Translations under genes and position numbers: made by a program | From: an uncultured Collinsella sp. | GTDB lineage: Bacteria > Actinomycetota > Coriobacteriia > Coriobacteriales > Coriobacteriaceae | Length of the DNA stretch: 64,000 nt | Direction: 5' to 3' | Assembly (NCBI GenBank): GCA_900540935.1 | Contig: UQHW01000007.1 | Span: 22,538 to 86,537, forward strand | Notes under the pieces: generated by a model | What the model was told of the DNA's origin: nothing | The model's input: only the letters and a program-made list of their open reading frames with translations | Database searches by the model: none | In this document: positions 8,002-15,692 of the stretch, piece after piece | Numbering within the stretch: position 1 is the stretch's first letter | Layout of the letters: every line of letters begins with the position of its first letter

Positions 8002-8613
8002 CTAGCTATTAAACCCGTTGAACTTGAGATAGCTCATCAAGTAAGCCTTCGAAACGAAGGACGATACCGCGCTACGCACAAGCAGCGACTCACGCGTTAC
8101 CTGATGCGCCGTATCGGGCACGGGAGTCTGCTCGACGGAAAACGCCGCACGAATCGATGCCTCGAGCTGATCGACCACATAATCAAAGGCCGTCGGGGCA
8201 TCGTAGCTCAAACGCTGAATGTTAAAGAGTGCCTGCACAGCAGCAATAGGTAGCACCTGCTTAAAGATGCAGATAGCGATCAGGCGGGCAATCTGCTCGC
8301 GGCCATATTGCTTTTTGACCGGAGCAGGCACTAGGCCGACCTTTACGTAGTTATTGATCATCGATGGCGTAATGATAGGCTGCTCAACGCAAATGAACAG
8401 CGGCTCCATCCACAGCGCAACATACTCAATAACCTGGTCGCGGTAGAGCGTCACATTGGGCAACTGGTCATAGCGCGGCAGACTCAACGTATTGAGTTTG
8501 CGCACGATATCGGACTGAATAAATGCATCGGGCAGCACAGTGGGCTGAATATCCTCAGGCTTAATGCTGACCGACGAATCAGACATCGGAATAACGTGTT
8601 TAACGTGGTTCAT
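8002..8613 (-). CDS. DUF1836 helix-turn-helix protein, putative regulator of degV
   Basis: 203 residues. The start at 8613 is fixed by GGAGGACC seven bases upstream. The central region LPNVTLYRDQVIEYVALW followed by TPSMINNYVKVGLVPAPVK and YGREQIARLIAICIFKQVL is the DUF1836 signature, a MerR-like winged helix. No function is established for the family as far as I know. Its gene is convergent with degV, and both are preceded by near-identical inverted repeats. Autoregulation and control of degV are therefore inferred. The recognition helix would be in the MINNYVKVG region. Confidence 0.82.
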   Translation of the reverse strand: MNHVKHVIPMSDSSVSIKPEDIQPTVLPDAFIQSDIVRKLNTLSLPRYDQLPNVTLYRDQVIEYVALWMEPLFICVEQPIITPSMINNYVKVGLVPAPVKKQYGREQIARLIAICIFKQVLPIAAVQALFNIQRLSYDAPTAFDYVVDQLEASIRAAFSVEQTPVPDTAHQVTRESLLVRSAVSSFVSKAYLMSYLKFNGFNS

Positions 8614-8651
8614 AAAGGTCCTCCGTTCATTTTCTATATTGTATTCTAGGT

Positions 8652-8674
8652 TATCTAGTTTTGCATACCATATA
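8652..8674. promoter_or_regulatory. Second operator copy, upstream of the DUF1836 gene
   Basis: TATCTAGT, spacer TTTGCAT, then ACCATATA. It differs from the centre of the 6974-7004 operator at three positions. It lies 38 bp before the DUF1836 start and would cover the -35 region of a promoter with -10 TACAAT (minus strand, 8638-8643), a position suited to autorepression. Confidence 0.68.
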
Positions 8675-8680
8675 GCCTGC

Positions 8681-8724
8681 AAGAAAAATGGCGGGACAGT
8701 GCACTGATGCATCGTCCCGCCATT
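8681..8724 (-). terminator. trxB terminator
   Basis: On the minus strand an 11-bp stem, AATGGCGGGAC / GTCCCGCCATT (8687-8724), is followed by TTTTTCTT. Confidence 0.85.
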
Positions 8725-8766
8725 TAGTTAATAGATAACAACCTTACATAAGATATATTATCGTAC

Positions 8767-9705
8767 TTATCCGCGGAGAAACGCGTATGCGCTCGTTGCT
8801 GCTATGGCTCCGTCAGAAACGGCGGTCACAACCTGGCGTAAGCGTTTGGAACGGATGTCGCCAGCAGCGAATAGACCTGGCGTGCGTGTCGCCATGGATT
8901 CATCAGTCAGAATGCCGCCATCAGGCGCCAGATCGACTAAATGCTCAACAAGCTCGGTATGGGGTTGCGTGCCGGTAAAGACAAAAATGCCAAACGAGCC
9001 AGGCTCAAATGACTCGGTATGAATTTCCCCGGATGCATTGTCCTTAAAGGCAATCGTCGTTGGCATCGCTTCACCAGAAAGTTCAACAATACTAGTTTGG
9101 TACCTAACTGTAATATTGTCCTTTTCGAGTACTTTCTGAACAACACCATCAGGCGCACGAAACTGGTCGCGGCGCAGCACGATGGTCACACTGCTGGCAA
9201 TATCTGACAGGAACAGAGCCTCCTCGCAGGCAGCATTGCCGCCGCCGATGACAAAGACCTGTTTGCCGCGGAAGAACATGCCGTCACATGTTGCGCAATA
9301 TGAAACGCCACGACCGCGATACGTATCCTCGCCAACAAAACCAGCAGATCGCGGCGTGGCACCCATGCAAGCGATAACGCTCGAGGCCAGCGTATCGCCC
9401 ATATCGTGATGCACCGTAAACAGCGCTGCATCGGCATCGTAATCGATACCCGTAACCATGCTCCATGCGACCTGAGCTCCCAAGCCCTCTGCATGCTGCT
9501 GAAAACGCTCGCCGAGTTCGGCGCCACTCAAGAGCGGAATGCCCGGATAGTTCTCGACTTCATTGGTCGTGGCGATCTGTCCACCCGACATGCCCTGCTC
9601 AATCACGGTCGTCGTCAGGTTGGCACGCGCAGCGTAAATGGCGGCAGCATAGCCCGCGGGGCCTCCACCGATAATCGCAACATCAATCGGCTGATCGGTA
9701 GTCAT
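8767..9705 (-). CDS. trxB: Thioredoxin-disulfide reductase
   Basis: 312 residues, low-molecular-weight flavoprotein reductase that passes electrons from NADPH to thioredoxin. It has the FAD Rossmann motif GGGPAGYAAA (residue 13 onwards), the redox pair C137-A-T-C140 in SYCATCDG, the NADPH motif GGGNAACEEA and the C-terminal ATG-like FAD segment LFAAGDIR. The ATG at 9705 follows GAGAGGATT; starts further upstream add unconserved residues. It diverges from the glycosyltransferase gene, with about 117 bp between the starts. Confidence 0.93.
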   Translation of the reverse strand: MTTDQPIDVAIIGGGPAGYAAAIYAARANLTTTVIEQGMSGGQIATTNEVENYPGIPLLSGAELGERFQQHAEGLGAQVAWSMVTGIDYDADAALFTVHHDMGDTLASSVIACMGATPRSAGFVGEDTYRGRGVSYCATCDGMFFRGKQVFVIGGGNAACEEALFLSDIASSVTIVLRRDQFRAPDGVVQKVLEKDNITVRYQTSIVELSGEAMPTTIAFKDNASGEIHTESFEPGSFGIFVFTGTQPHTELVEHLVDLAPDGGILTDESMATRTPGLFAAGDIRSKRLRQVVTAVSDGAIAATSAYAFLRG

Positions 9706-9822
9706 GAAGAATCCTCTCGTCGAAACGTTGTCGTTCTTTGCGCTCATACCCAAATTTACGTGAACATGACACTCATGCACTACAATGATAAATCGCGTAA
9801 CAAAGCTGAAGGGGAGTTATCG

Positions 9823-11124
9823 ATGGATCAAACGCAGACGAGCAATAGCGCTCCCCTGCCCATGCAAGCCACTCCCCAACCGGAGCAAATGACCGTTTCA
9901 CCTGCACAAAAACCCCTGGTAACCATTGTGCACGCATCGGTTGGATCGGGCCACAAAGCCGCCGCCAACGCGATTGCACAAGCATTTGACCTTATCCGCG
10001 GCACCAAGGGAATCCCTAAGGATATTGAGATCGAAGTCCTAGATATCCTCGATTTTGGACGCATTAGGTTCGATGGTAATAAAACAGCAGCGTCGTTTAC
10101 CGGCGCCACGCGTCCCATTTACGACCTGACCTGGCGATATACGCTTACAGGACATCTGCTCTGGGGCGGCGGCACAGCATGGTCACGAATTATGTTCCCC
10201 GCCTTCAACGAATACGTCCGGACCCGCAGGCCCATAGCCGTGGTCGCAACACACATTACGGCGGCCAACGTCGCTGTGGGCGCCCGCGTCATCACGGGTA
10301 TCGATTACCCGGTCATCTGCGTACCAACAGACTATGAAGTTGAAGGCTTTTGGCCCCACAAGGACACCGACCTATTCTGCGTAGCCAACGAGTTTATGGC
10401 CGAAACGCTGCGCCCGCGCAAGGTTCCCGAGTCAAAGATCCGCATAACGGGCATTCCCATTCGTGCCGGTTTCGATTCAGATTACAAACGCGAAGATGAG
10501 CTCAGCAAGTTCAATCTCCCCATAGACAAAACCGTCGTATTGGTGATGGCCGGCGCCAGTTTGCCCCAACCATACGTGCGTTTCCGTGCCGCGATGGACC
10601 ACACGCTCCCCTTCTTACGCAGCTTTGAGGACATGCACTTTGTCTTTTTACCGGGCAAGGATAAGGAATACGCCAACCGACTCAAAACGCTCTTCGACGC
10701 CATGAAGCTCGACAACGTGACGGTACTGGACTACGTAGATGACATGGCGGCCCTCATGCACGGCTGCGACCTGGCAATCCTCAAATCGGGCGGGCTCACC
10801 GTCACCGAGTGCCTGTGCGCGCATCTGCCGATGATCCTACTGGGCAAATCATACGGTCAGGAAAAGGCCAACACCACGATGCTCACCGGCATGGGCGCCA
10901 GCATGCATGTCACCACCGCACGAGAACTCATCGTAACCCTACGTCACTTGCACGACCATCCCGAATCACTCAAAGCCCTACTCATCAACGGCGAAGTACT
11001 ACGCCGCCCTCACGCTGCCAAAGACATCGCCATCGCAACCATGGAGCTCGTAGGCAAGCCCCAAAAGCGCAAACGAGCCTTCTGCCGCTTCTACTGGGGC
11101 GGAAAGCCCGCGCATATCCGCTAG
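9823..11124 (+). CDS. MGDG-synthase-like diacylglycerol glycosyltransferase
   Basis: 433 residues. The N-terminal part has the MGDG synthase signature VHASVGSGHKAAANAI. The C-terminal GT28 domain has AILKSGGLTVTECLCAHLP and YGQEKANT, which bind the UDP-sugar. Relatives such as UgtP/YpfP add glucose or galactose to diacylglycerol at the cytoplasmic membrane face. The sugar and processivity cannot be told from sequence. The start at 9823 is supported by AAGGGGAG. The first about 35 residues are a Q/P/T-rich tail. Confidence 0.88.
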   Translation: MDQTQTSNSAPLPMQATPQPEQMTVSPAQKPLVTIVHASVGSGHKAAANAIAQAFDLIRGTKGIPKDIEIEVLDILDFGRIRFDGNKTAASFTGATRPIYDLTWRYTLTGHLLWGGGTAWSRIMFPAFNEYVRTRRPIAVVATHITAANVAVGARVITGIDYPVICVPTDYEVEGFWPHKDTDLFCVANEFMAETLRPRKVPESKIRITGIPIRAGFDSDYKREDELSKFNLPIDKTVVLVMAGASLPQPYVRFRAAMDHTLPFLRSFEDMHFVFLPGKDKEYANRLKTLFDAMKLDNVTVLDYVDDMAALMHGCDLAILKSGGLTVTECLCAHLPMILLGKSYGQEKANTTMLTGMGASMHVTTARELIVTLRHLHDHPESLKALLINGEVLRRPHAAKDIAIATMELVGKPQKRKRAFCRFYWGGKPAHIR

Positions 11125-11154
11125 TCGAATGTCCGCCGCTCTGCCGGAGCCGCC

Positions 11155-11220
11155 CTTATATCATTCCATGCTCAAACATTCTCGCTTCGCTGCGAAACTG
11201 CGCGCGGGACGATATATAGG
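11155..11220. repeat. REP-like palindromic element, copy A
   Basis: Begins TATATCATTCC and ends GGGACGATATA, which pair with each other. The interior (CATGCTCAAACATTCTCGC, TTCGCTGCGAAACTGCGCG) recurs in opposite orientation at 11395-11497. It lies just after the stop of the glycosyltransferase gene in a convergent gap. Confidence 0.75.
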
Positions 11221-11314
11221 GGCCTCCCACAGGCAAGCTACGTTAACGTACTAGCGGCTATACCAGATTCCCCACCAGTAGAATCTGCAAAAGGGAACCA
11301 GAAAAAATAAATAC

Positions 11315-11363
11315 AGTAAGCCGATGCGACAAAGGAGGCGTCCCTTTATCGCATCGGCTTACT
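11315..11363. terminator. Strong hairpin between convergent genes
   Basis: A perfect 15-bp stem, AGTAAGCCGATGCGA (11315-11329) and its complement (11349-11363). On the minus strand it is followed by TGTATTTATTTTTTC, so it may stop dut transcription; on the plus strand the tail AGAAAGACTTTTG is weaker. Confidence 0.6.
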
Positions 11364-11394
11364 AGAAAGACTTTTGTTTTCAAGCGAGTAACCG

Positions 11395-11497
11395 CCCGCC
11401 CGCCTCTCACACATATCGTTCCACGCGCAGTTTCGCAGCGAGCGAAGCGAAGCGAGAATGTTTGAGCATGGAATGATATGTGTGAGAGGCGGGCGGG
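11395..11497. repeat. REP-like palindromic element, copy B
   Basis: Arms of 29 bp (11395-11423 and 11469-11497) pair with a single mismatch. The loop holds the same core as copy A, inverted, with GAGCGAAGCGAAGCGAGAATG. It ends 16 bp from the dut stop. Together with copy A and the hairpin it fills the 389-bp gap 11125-11513, where I see no gene. Confidence 0.8.
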
Positions 11498-11513
11498 AGG
11501 GATACGAGCGCCC

Positions 11514-11957
11514 CTAGGCGACGCCGCTGGAGCCGAAGCCTCCGTTGCCTCGGTCGGTTTCGTCTAGTTCTTCTACTTCTATGAGGTTGACCGTGGGGAC
11601 TTCTTGGATGACGAGTTGGGCTATGCGGTCGCCTTTGTTGATTTGGATGTTGTTGGAGGGATCCAAGTTGATGAGGATAACCTTGAGTTCTCCTCGGTAG
11701 TGGGCGTCGATGAGGCCCGGCGTATTGACTATAGACAGGCCCTGCTTGATGGCCAAACCGCTTCGGGGCTGGACGAAGCCGGCGTAGCCATCGGGCAGGG
11801 CGATGGCCAGCCCAGTAGAGACCAGACGGCGTTCGAAGGGCTTCAGAATGCAGTCCTCGTTGGAGCGCAAATCCAAGCCGGCATCGGTGGGATGGGCGTA
11901 TTTGGGAAGCTCGACGGTGGGGTCGAGACGCTTTATGTTGACGGTAATGTTGGACAT
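11514..11957 (-). CDS. dut: Deoxyuridine 5'-triphosphate nucleotidohydrolase
   Basis: 147 residues. Hydrolyses dUTP to dUMP and pyrophosphate, limiting uracil in DNA and feeding dTMP synthesis. The trimeric dUTPase motifs are in order: [12 protein letters not shown] (motif 1), [22 protein letters not shown] (motifs 2-3), [10 protein letters not shown] (motif 4) and the C-terminal GNGGFGSSG (motif 5), which closes over the active site. It starts 4 bp after the nrdR stop, with AAGGTGA as ribosome binding site. Confidence 0.96.
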   Translation of the reverse strand: MSNITVNIKRLDPTVELPKYAHPTDAGLDLRSNEDCILKPFERRLVSTGLAIALPDGYAGFVQPRSGLAIKQGLSIVNTPGLIDAHYRGELKVILINLDPSNNIQINKGDRIAQLVIQEVPTVNLIEVEELDETDRGNGGFGSSGVA

Positions 11958-11961
11958 GGAA

Positions 11962-12405
11962 TCACCTTAGCTTGTCGAGCTCTTGCAGAAACTCATCGAC
12001 GTCTTTGAAATCGCGGTAGACCGAGGCAAAGCGGATGTACGCCACCTTGTCGATCTTGGCCAAGCGCTTGAGTACCATGTCACCCAACTCATGGGACGTA
12101 ACGGCCGTCAGCGTGCGAGAGCGCAGCTCGACCTCGATGTCATCGATAATCTCATTGAGCTTCTTAGTGTCGATATCGCGCTTGATAGTGGCGCGCATCA
12201 AGCCGACGAGCAGCTTATTGCGATCGAACCGCTGCTTGGTTCCGTCCGACTTAATGACCTCGATTGGGTCTTCGCATCGTTCGAACGTTGTAAAGCGATA
12301 GTTACACGAGCAACATTCGCGGCGACGCTTAATGGTGTTATTTGACTCCTGCATACGGGAATCAACGACGCGGGTATGTGCCTTGCCGCATTTGGGACAG
12401 CGCAT
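11962..12405 (-). CDS. nrdR: Transcriptional repressor NrdR
   Basis: 147 residues. Zinc ribbon C3-x2-C6 and C31-x2-C34, followed by an ATP-cone ([18 protein letters not shown] segment and the helical remainder). NrdR senses dATP/ATP and represses ribonucleotide reductase genes. Standing between dut and a LysM gene divergent from lexA, it ties dNTP supply to the SOS region; nrdR next to a LysM gene and lexA is also the mycobacterial order. Length is standard. Confidence 0.95.
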   Translation of the reverse strand: MRCPKCGKAHTRVVDSRMQESNNTIKRRRECCSCNYRFTTFERCEDPIEVIKSDGTKQRFDRNKLLVGLMRATIKRDIDTKKLNEIIDDIEVELRSRTLTAVTSHELGDMVLKRLAKIDKVAYIRFASVYRDFKDVDEFLQELDKLR

Positions 12406-12456
12406 GGTACCTCCTCTTAAACGATAACAAGGGTACCATGCGCAGCGCGATAATGA

Positions 12457-12909
12457 TTACGAACGAGCAGGAACCTTAAGATGCGCACCGGCGGCGAGCG
12501 AACCATGCTCCAGATGATTGACGTTACGGATCATGTCGGAAGTCTCTTGCGTGGAAAGGCCTTCGATTGGATATTTCTCGGCAAGCGACCAAAGAGAATC
12601 ACCAGACTGAACGCGAATGGTCTCATAGGTAACGTTGGAAACGGACTCGGCATACGCGGCGTGACGAGCGCTAAAGACCGACGTAGCGAGGACAAAGAAG
12701 AGCGTAAGCGCAACGGCAACGGCGACAATCGTCGGAACCTTCAGGGCAACGCGGCCCGGCGCGGCTACAGCCTGCTGATTGCGAGCAGGCTTTACGGTCA
12801 AAGGCTGAAAGCCGGAGCGGCCACCCTGAACAACCGTAAAAGTGTATTCTGCAGACGTCTCGAGCTTAAGGGCGAGGTTTCCCTGGACCATATTCGTTGC
12901 GTTCATCAT
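12457..12909 (-). CDS. LysM membrane protein, probable SOS-induced division inhibitor (YneA/ChiZ-like)
   Basis: 150 residues. A cytoplasmic N-terminus (about 1-55) is followed by one transmembrane helix (PTIVAVAVALTLFFVLATSVF) and a C-terminal LysM domain (IRVQSGDSLWSLAEKYP ... LKVPARS). It is divergent from lexA, as yneA is in Bacillus and chiZ (Rv2719c) in mycobacteria; those proteins slow division during DNA damage. Its promoter has a LexA box in the spacer (see 12995-13024). Two adjacent ATG codons (12909 and 12906) follow AGGAG; the second has the better spacing. The inhibitor role is inferred from position and architecture. Confidence 0.82.
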   Translation of the reverse strand: MMNATNMVQGNLALKLETSAEYTFTVVQGGRSGFQPLTVKPARNQQAVAAPGRVALKVPTIVAVAVALTLFFVLATSVFSARHAAYAESVSNVTYETIRVQSGDSLWSLAEKYPIEGLSTQETSDMIRNVNHLEHGSLAAGAHLKVPARS

Positions 12910-12976
12910 GTTCTCCTCTCGCGTGTTTTGCTGAGAACAGTTTTATCAAGCCGCGCGGACAAAAATGTCTAGCGCG

Positions 12977-13046
12977 AGAACGAATGTTCGGTTATTATTA
13001 TCTTCGAACAGTTGTTCCTGTCAAGCAAAATTCGAACATTTGTTTG
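12977..13046. promoter_or_regulatory. Three LexA (SOS) boxes between the LysM gene and lexA
   Basis: Boxes fitting CGAAC-N4-GTTCG: AGAACGAATGTTCG (12977-12990), CGAACAGTTGTTCC (13005-13018) and CGAACATTTGTTTG (13033-13046). They are spaced by 28 bp start to start, close to whole helical turns, so bound dimers could lie on nearly the same face. Confidence 0.88.
12995..13024 (-). promoter_or_regulatory. Promoter of the LysM gene
   Basis: On the minus strand a consensus TTGACA (13019-13024) is 18 bp from TAATAA (12995-13000). LexA box 13005-13018 fills the spacer, so LexA binding would block RNA polymerase directly. Confidence 0.72.
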
Positions 13047-13069
13047 ACATGGGTAGAGAGGATGCCCTG

Positions 13070-13714
13070 ATGGCTCGCAAAATTACCAAGCGTCAGCAGC
13101 AAATTTACGACTTCATCAAGGAATATCAGCAGGAGAAGGGTTATCCGCCCAGCGTGCGCGAGATGGCTTCTGCCGTGGGCCTTTCCTCCCCCAGCACCGT
13201 GCACGCCCATCTATCTGCCCTGGAGGCGCGCGGGCTACTCAAGCGCGATGCCACCAAACCGCGCGCCCTGGAACTCTTTAACGAGGACGGTTCCTCTGTC
13301 TCAATTTCTAAATCTGACGAGCCCACCGCACCTCGCGGAACGGTCTCGCTACCGCTCGTTGGTCGCGTCGCGGCTGGGATTCCCATTCTGGCCGAGCAGA
13401 ATATCGAAGACACTTTTACTATCCCGACCGAAATCGCCACCGATCAGGGTTCCTTTATCCTTGAGGTGCATGGGAGCTCAATGATCAATGTCGGCATCTT
13501 CAATGGCGATTACATCATCGTCCGTGAACAAAAGAGTGCCATGAACGGCGAAATTGTCGTGGCCATGATTGATGGTTCAGCGACCGTCAAGACGTTCTAC
13601 AAGGAGCAGGGACGCGTACGCCTGCAGCCCGAGAATGACACCATGGAGCCTATCTATGCAACGAATCCCGTTATCTTGGGCAAAGTCGTCGGCTTGATGC
13701 GCCGGTTCTCGTAA
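13070..13714 (+). CDS. lexA: SOS repressor LexA
   Basis: 214 residues. N-terminal winged helix (KITKRQQQIYDFI ... SVREMASAVGLSSPSTVHAHL), then the S24 self-cleavage domain: cleavage site A102-G103 in VAAGIP, nucleophile S137 in VHGSSM and general base K174 in ATVKTFY. RecA filaments trigger self-cleavage and derepression. I chose ATG 13070, eight bases after AGAGAGG; ATG 13049 would add seven residues and overlap LexA box 3 closely. Autoregulated through the boxes at 12977-13046. Confidence 0.96.
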   Translation: MARKITKRQQQIYDFIKEYQQEKGYPPSVREMASAVGLSSPSTVHAHLSALEARGLLKRDATKPRALELFNEDGSSVSISKSDEPTAPRGTVSLPLVGRVAAGIPILAEQNIEDTFTIPTEIATDQGSFILEVHGSSMINVGIFNGDYIIVREQKSAMNGEIVVAMIDGSATVKTFYKEQGRVRLQPENDTMEPIYATNPVILGKVVGLMRRFS

Positions 13715-14418
13715 TGCAAAAACGCATCACCATCTTTGATACCGTCCGCGGGTTTACGATGATTTAAATGGCAGGTTTTCACGCTTGCTACGATCTCGCC
13801 TACCTGTACGACTGGGATATGCCCTGGTTTACCCAGACTGTCTTTCAAGACATCTGGCGCGCCAGCATCAGCTGGGTATTTTTATTTATCGCGGGTTGGA
13901 TGTGCACCCTTTCGCGCAACAATATCAAACGTGCCGCCAAATACGCCTTAGCAGCACTCGTCGTCTGGTTGGCAACAACACTTGTCTCAGTAGACGATTC
14001 GGTTAATTTTGGCATCATCTACTGCATGGCCGCATGTACCGGCATCGTGGCGTTGACCGATCCCGTCCTTAAGAAGATATCGGCGAGATGGGGCATGTCC
14101 CTATGCCTTGTGTTGTTCGCCCTCACCTGGAGTATCCCCAAAACGATCTATCCTGTCCCCTACCTGGCGTGGCTGGGATTTCCGAGCACTGGGTTTGTTT
14201 CAGGTGATTACTACCCCATCATCCCGTTTTTCTTTATGTATCTTGCAGGATACTTCGCCGCACACATAGCGCAGGGAATCGATAAGACCGTCCCAAGCTG
14301 GGCCTACGCCAATCCCATCCCGGCGCTCGCCAGCCTTGGACGTCACGCACTCCCCTTTTATCTACTGCATCAGCCCACTATTCTGGGCTTTTTGGAGCTC
14401 GTCTACTCGGTGCGATAA
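13714..14418 (+). pseudogene. DUF1624 / heparan-alpha-glucosaminide N-acetyltransferase-like membrane protein, interrupted by TAA
   Basis: The frame opens at the ATG overlapping the lexA stop (TAATG) and reads MQKRITIFDTVRGFTMI, then TAA at 13765-13767, then continues in the same frame from ATG 13768 as MAGFHACYDLAYLYDW for 216 residues. Both pieces belong to one family: the DTVRG segment is its N-terminal signature and FHACYDL follows it in relatives. The stop replaces one residue, probably Ser (TCA to TAA). The rest, with six or more membrane helices, is intact. Reinitiation at TAAATG is possible, but no ribosome binding site precedes it. Could also be a sequencing error. The 3' end overlaps hflX by 16 bp, convergently. 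Confidence 0.75.
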
Positions 14419-15692
14419 CGCTTGAGCCGCGGCGCGATGCGAGCCGGCAGCTTCGCAACAATACGAACGCCGCCCTCAAGATATTCCTCGTGCAAAAGGG
14501 TTCCCTGTTCATGCACCAGCGTGATGAGGGCGCCCTCGCGATACGGGATATCAGCGGAGAGCAACACATCGGTGGCAGCCGCCTCACGAGCAATACGGTC
14601 GACGAGATCGTCGAGTCCCTCGCCCGTCTGGGCCGAGAACAGCACGGCCTCGGGATAGCGACGACGGAAACTCAATCGATCAACGCTATCGAGAAGATCG
14701 ATTTTATTGAACACCGTAAGCGTCAAACGCTCGCCGGCACCGATCTCGTCAAGAACGCGATCGACTGCCTCGAGCTGGCGCTCGTAGTCCTCGTCAGAGG
14801 CATCCACAACTTTAAGGATCAGATCGGCACCAAGAACCTCAGACAGCGTGGACTTAAAGGCATCAACGAGACCATGCGGTAGCTTTTGAATAAAGCCAAC
14901 GGTATCGGTAATCGTCATGCCGCGACCGCCGGGCAGGCGATACGAACGCGTCGTCGGGTCGAGCGTAGCAAACAGCTTGTCCTGCGAAAGTACCGTAGAG
15001 CCGGTCAGGCGATTAAGCAACGTCGATTTACCGGCATTGGTATAACCGGCTAACGCGACTCGAAACGCCGGTGACTCAATGCGGCTCTTGGACTGGACAT
15101 CGCGACGCTGTTCAACCTGCTTGAGCTCACGACGAAGCGCAGCGATCTTATTACGAATGAGGCGACGGTCGACCTCGAGCTGACTTTCGCCCTGACCAAA
15201 GCGTGAACCGATGCCGCCGCGCGTCTGCTCCTTGGCAAGATGGCTCCACATACCGCGCAGACGAGGCAACAGATATTGAAGCTGCGCCAGCTGTACCTGT
15301 AGGCGTCCCTCACGCGTCTGAGCATGCAGGCCAAAGATATCCAGGATCAGTGCTGTACGATCGATAATCTTTACCGGCTCGCCCACGGCTTTCTCCAAAT
15401 AGGATTGCTGCGAGGGCGATAAATCGTCGTCGAAGATAACAACATCGACATCCATACGATGCACGAGCCCGCAAAGCTCCTCAACCTTACCGGAACCGAT
15501 AAACGATTTTGGATACGGCTTAACCAGACGCTGTGACAAACGCGCCACGCACTGGGCGCCAGCCGTATGGGCCAGGCGCTCAAGCTCGTCAAGCGAACGA
15601 TCGAGCGGCCATGCATTGTCGCGCCACTCAACACCAACTAAAATGGCACGCTCGGGCTCGGGTGCCGTGGGAACAAGGGGGAAACGGGCCAT
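14403..15692 (-). CDS. hflX: GTPase HflX
   Basis: 429 residues. Ribosome-associated GTPase that splits stalled 70S ribosomes. N-terminal HflX domain (ILVGVEWRD ... LSPSQQSYLEKA ... ILDIFGLHAQTREGRLQVQLAQ), a coiled linker with the conserved GGIGSRFGQGESQLEVDRR, and the G domain: G1 GYTNAGKSTLL, G3 DTVGFI, G4 NKID. Last gene of the miaB-miaA-hflX run; its ATG overlaps the miaA stop (TAATG). Confidence 0.95.
   Translation of the reverse strand: MARFPLVPTAPEPERAILVGVEWRDNAWPLDRSLDELERLAHTAGAQCVARLSQRLVKPYPKSFIGSGKVEELCGLVHRMDVDVVIFDDDLSPSQQSYLEKAVGEPVKIIDRTALILDIFGLHAQTREGRLQVQLAQLQYLLPRLRGMWSHLAKEQTRGGIGSRFGQGESQLEVDRRLIRNKIAALRRELKQVEQRRDVQSKSRIESPAFRVALAGYTNAGKSTLLNRLTGSTVLSQDKLFATLDPTTRSYRLPGGRGMTITDTVGFIQKLPHGLVDAFKSTLSEVLGADLILKVVDASDEDYERQLEAVDRVLDEIGAGERLTLTVFNKIDLLDSVDRLSFRRRYPEAVLFSAQTGEGLDDLVDRIAREAAATDVLLSADIPYREGALITLVHEQGTLLHEEYLEGGVRIVAKLPARIAPRLKRYRTE

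Noticed and set aside
11395..11497. Copy B palindrome as a simple dut terminator
   Set aside because: There is no T-run on the minus strand after the stem, and its core recurs at 11155-11220, which suggests a repeat element.
13765..13767. TAA as a recoded sense codon
   Set aside because: No known recoding of TAA fits this lineage, and lexA and many other genes here use TAA as a normal stop.
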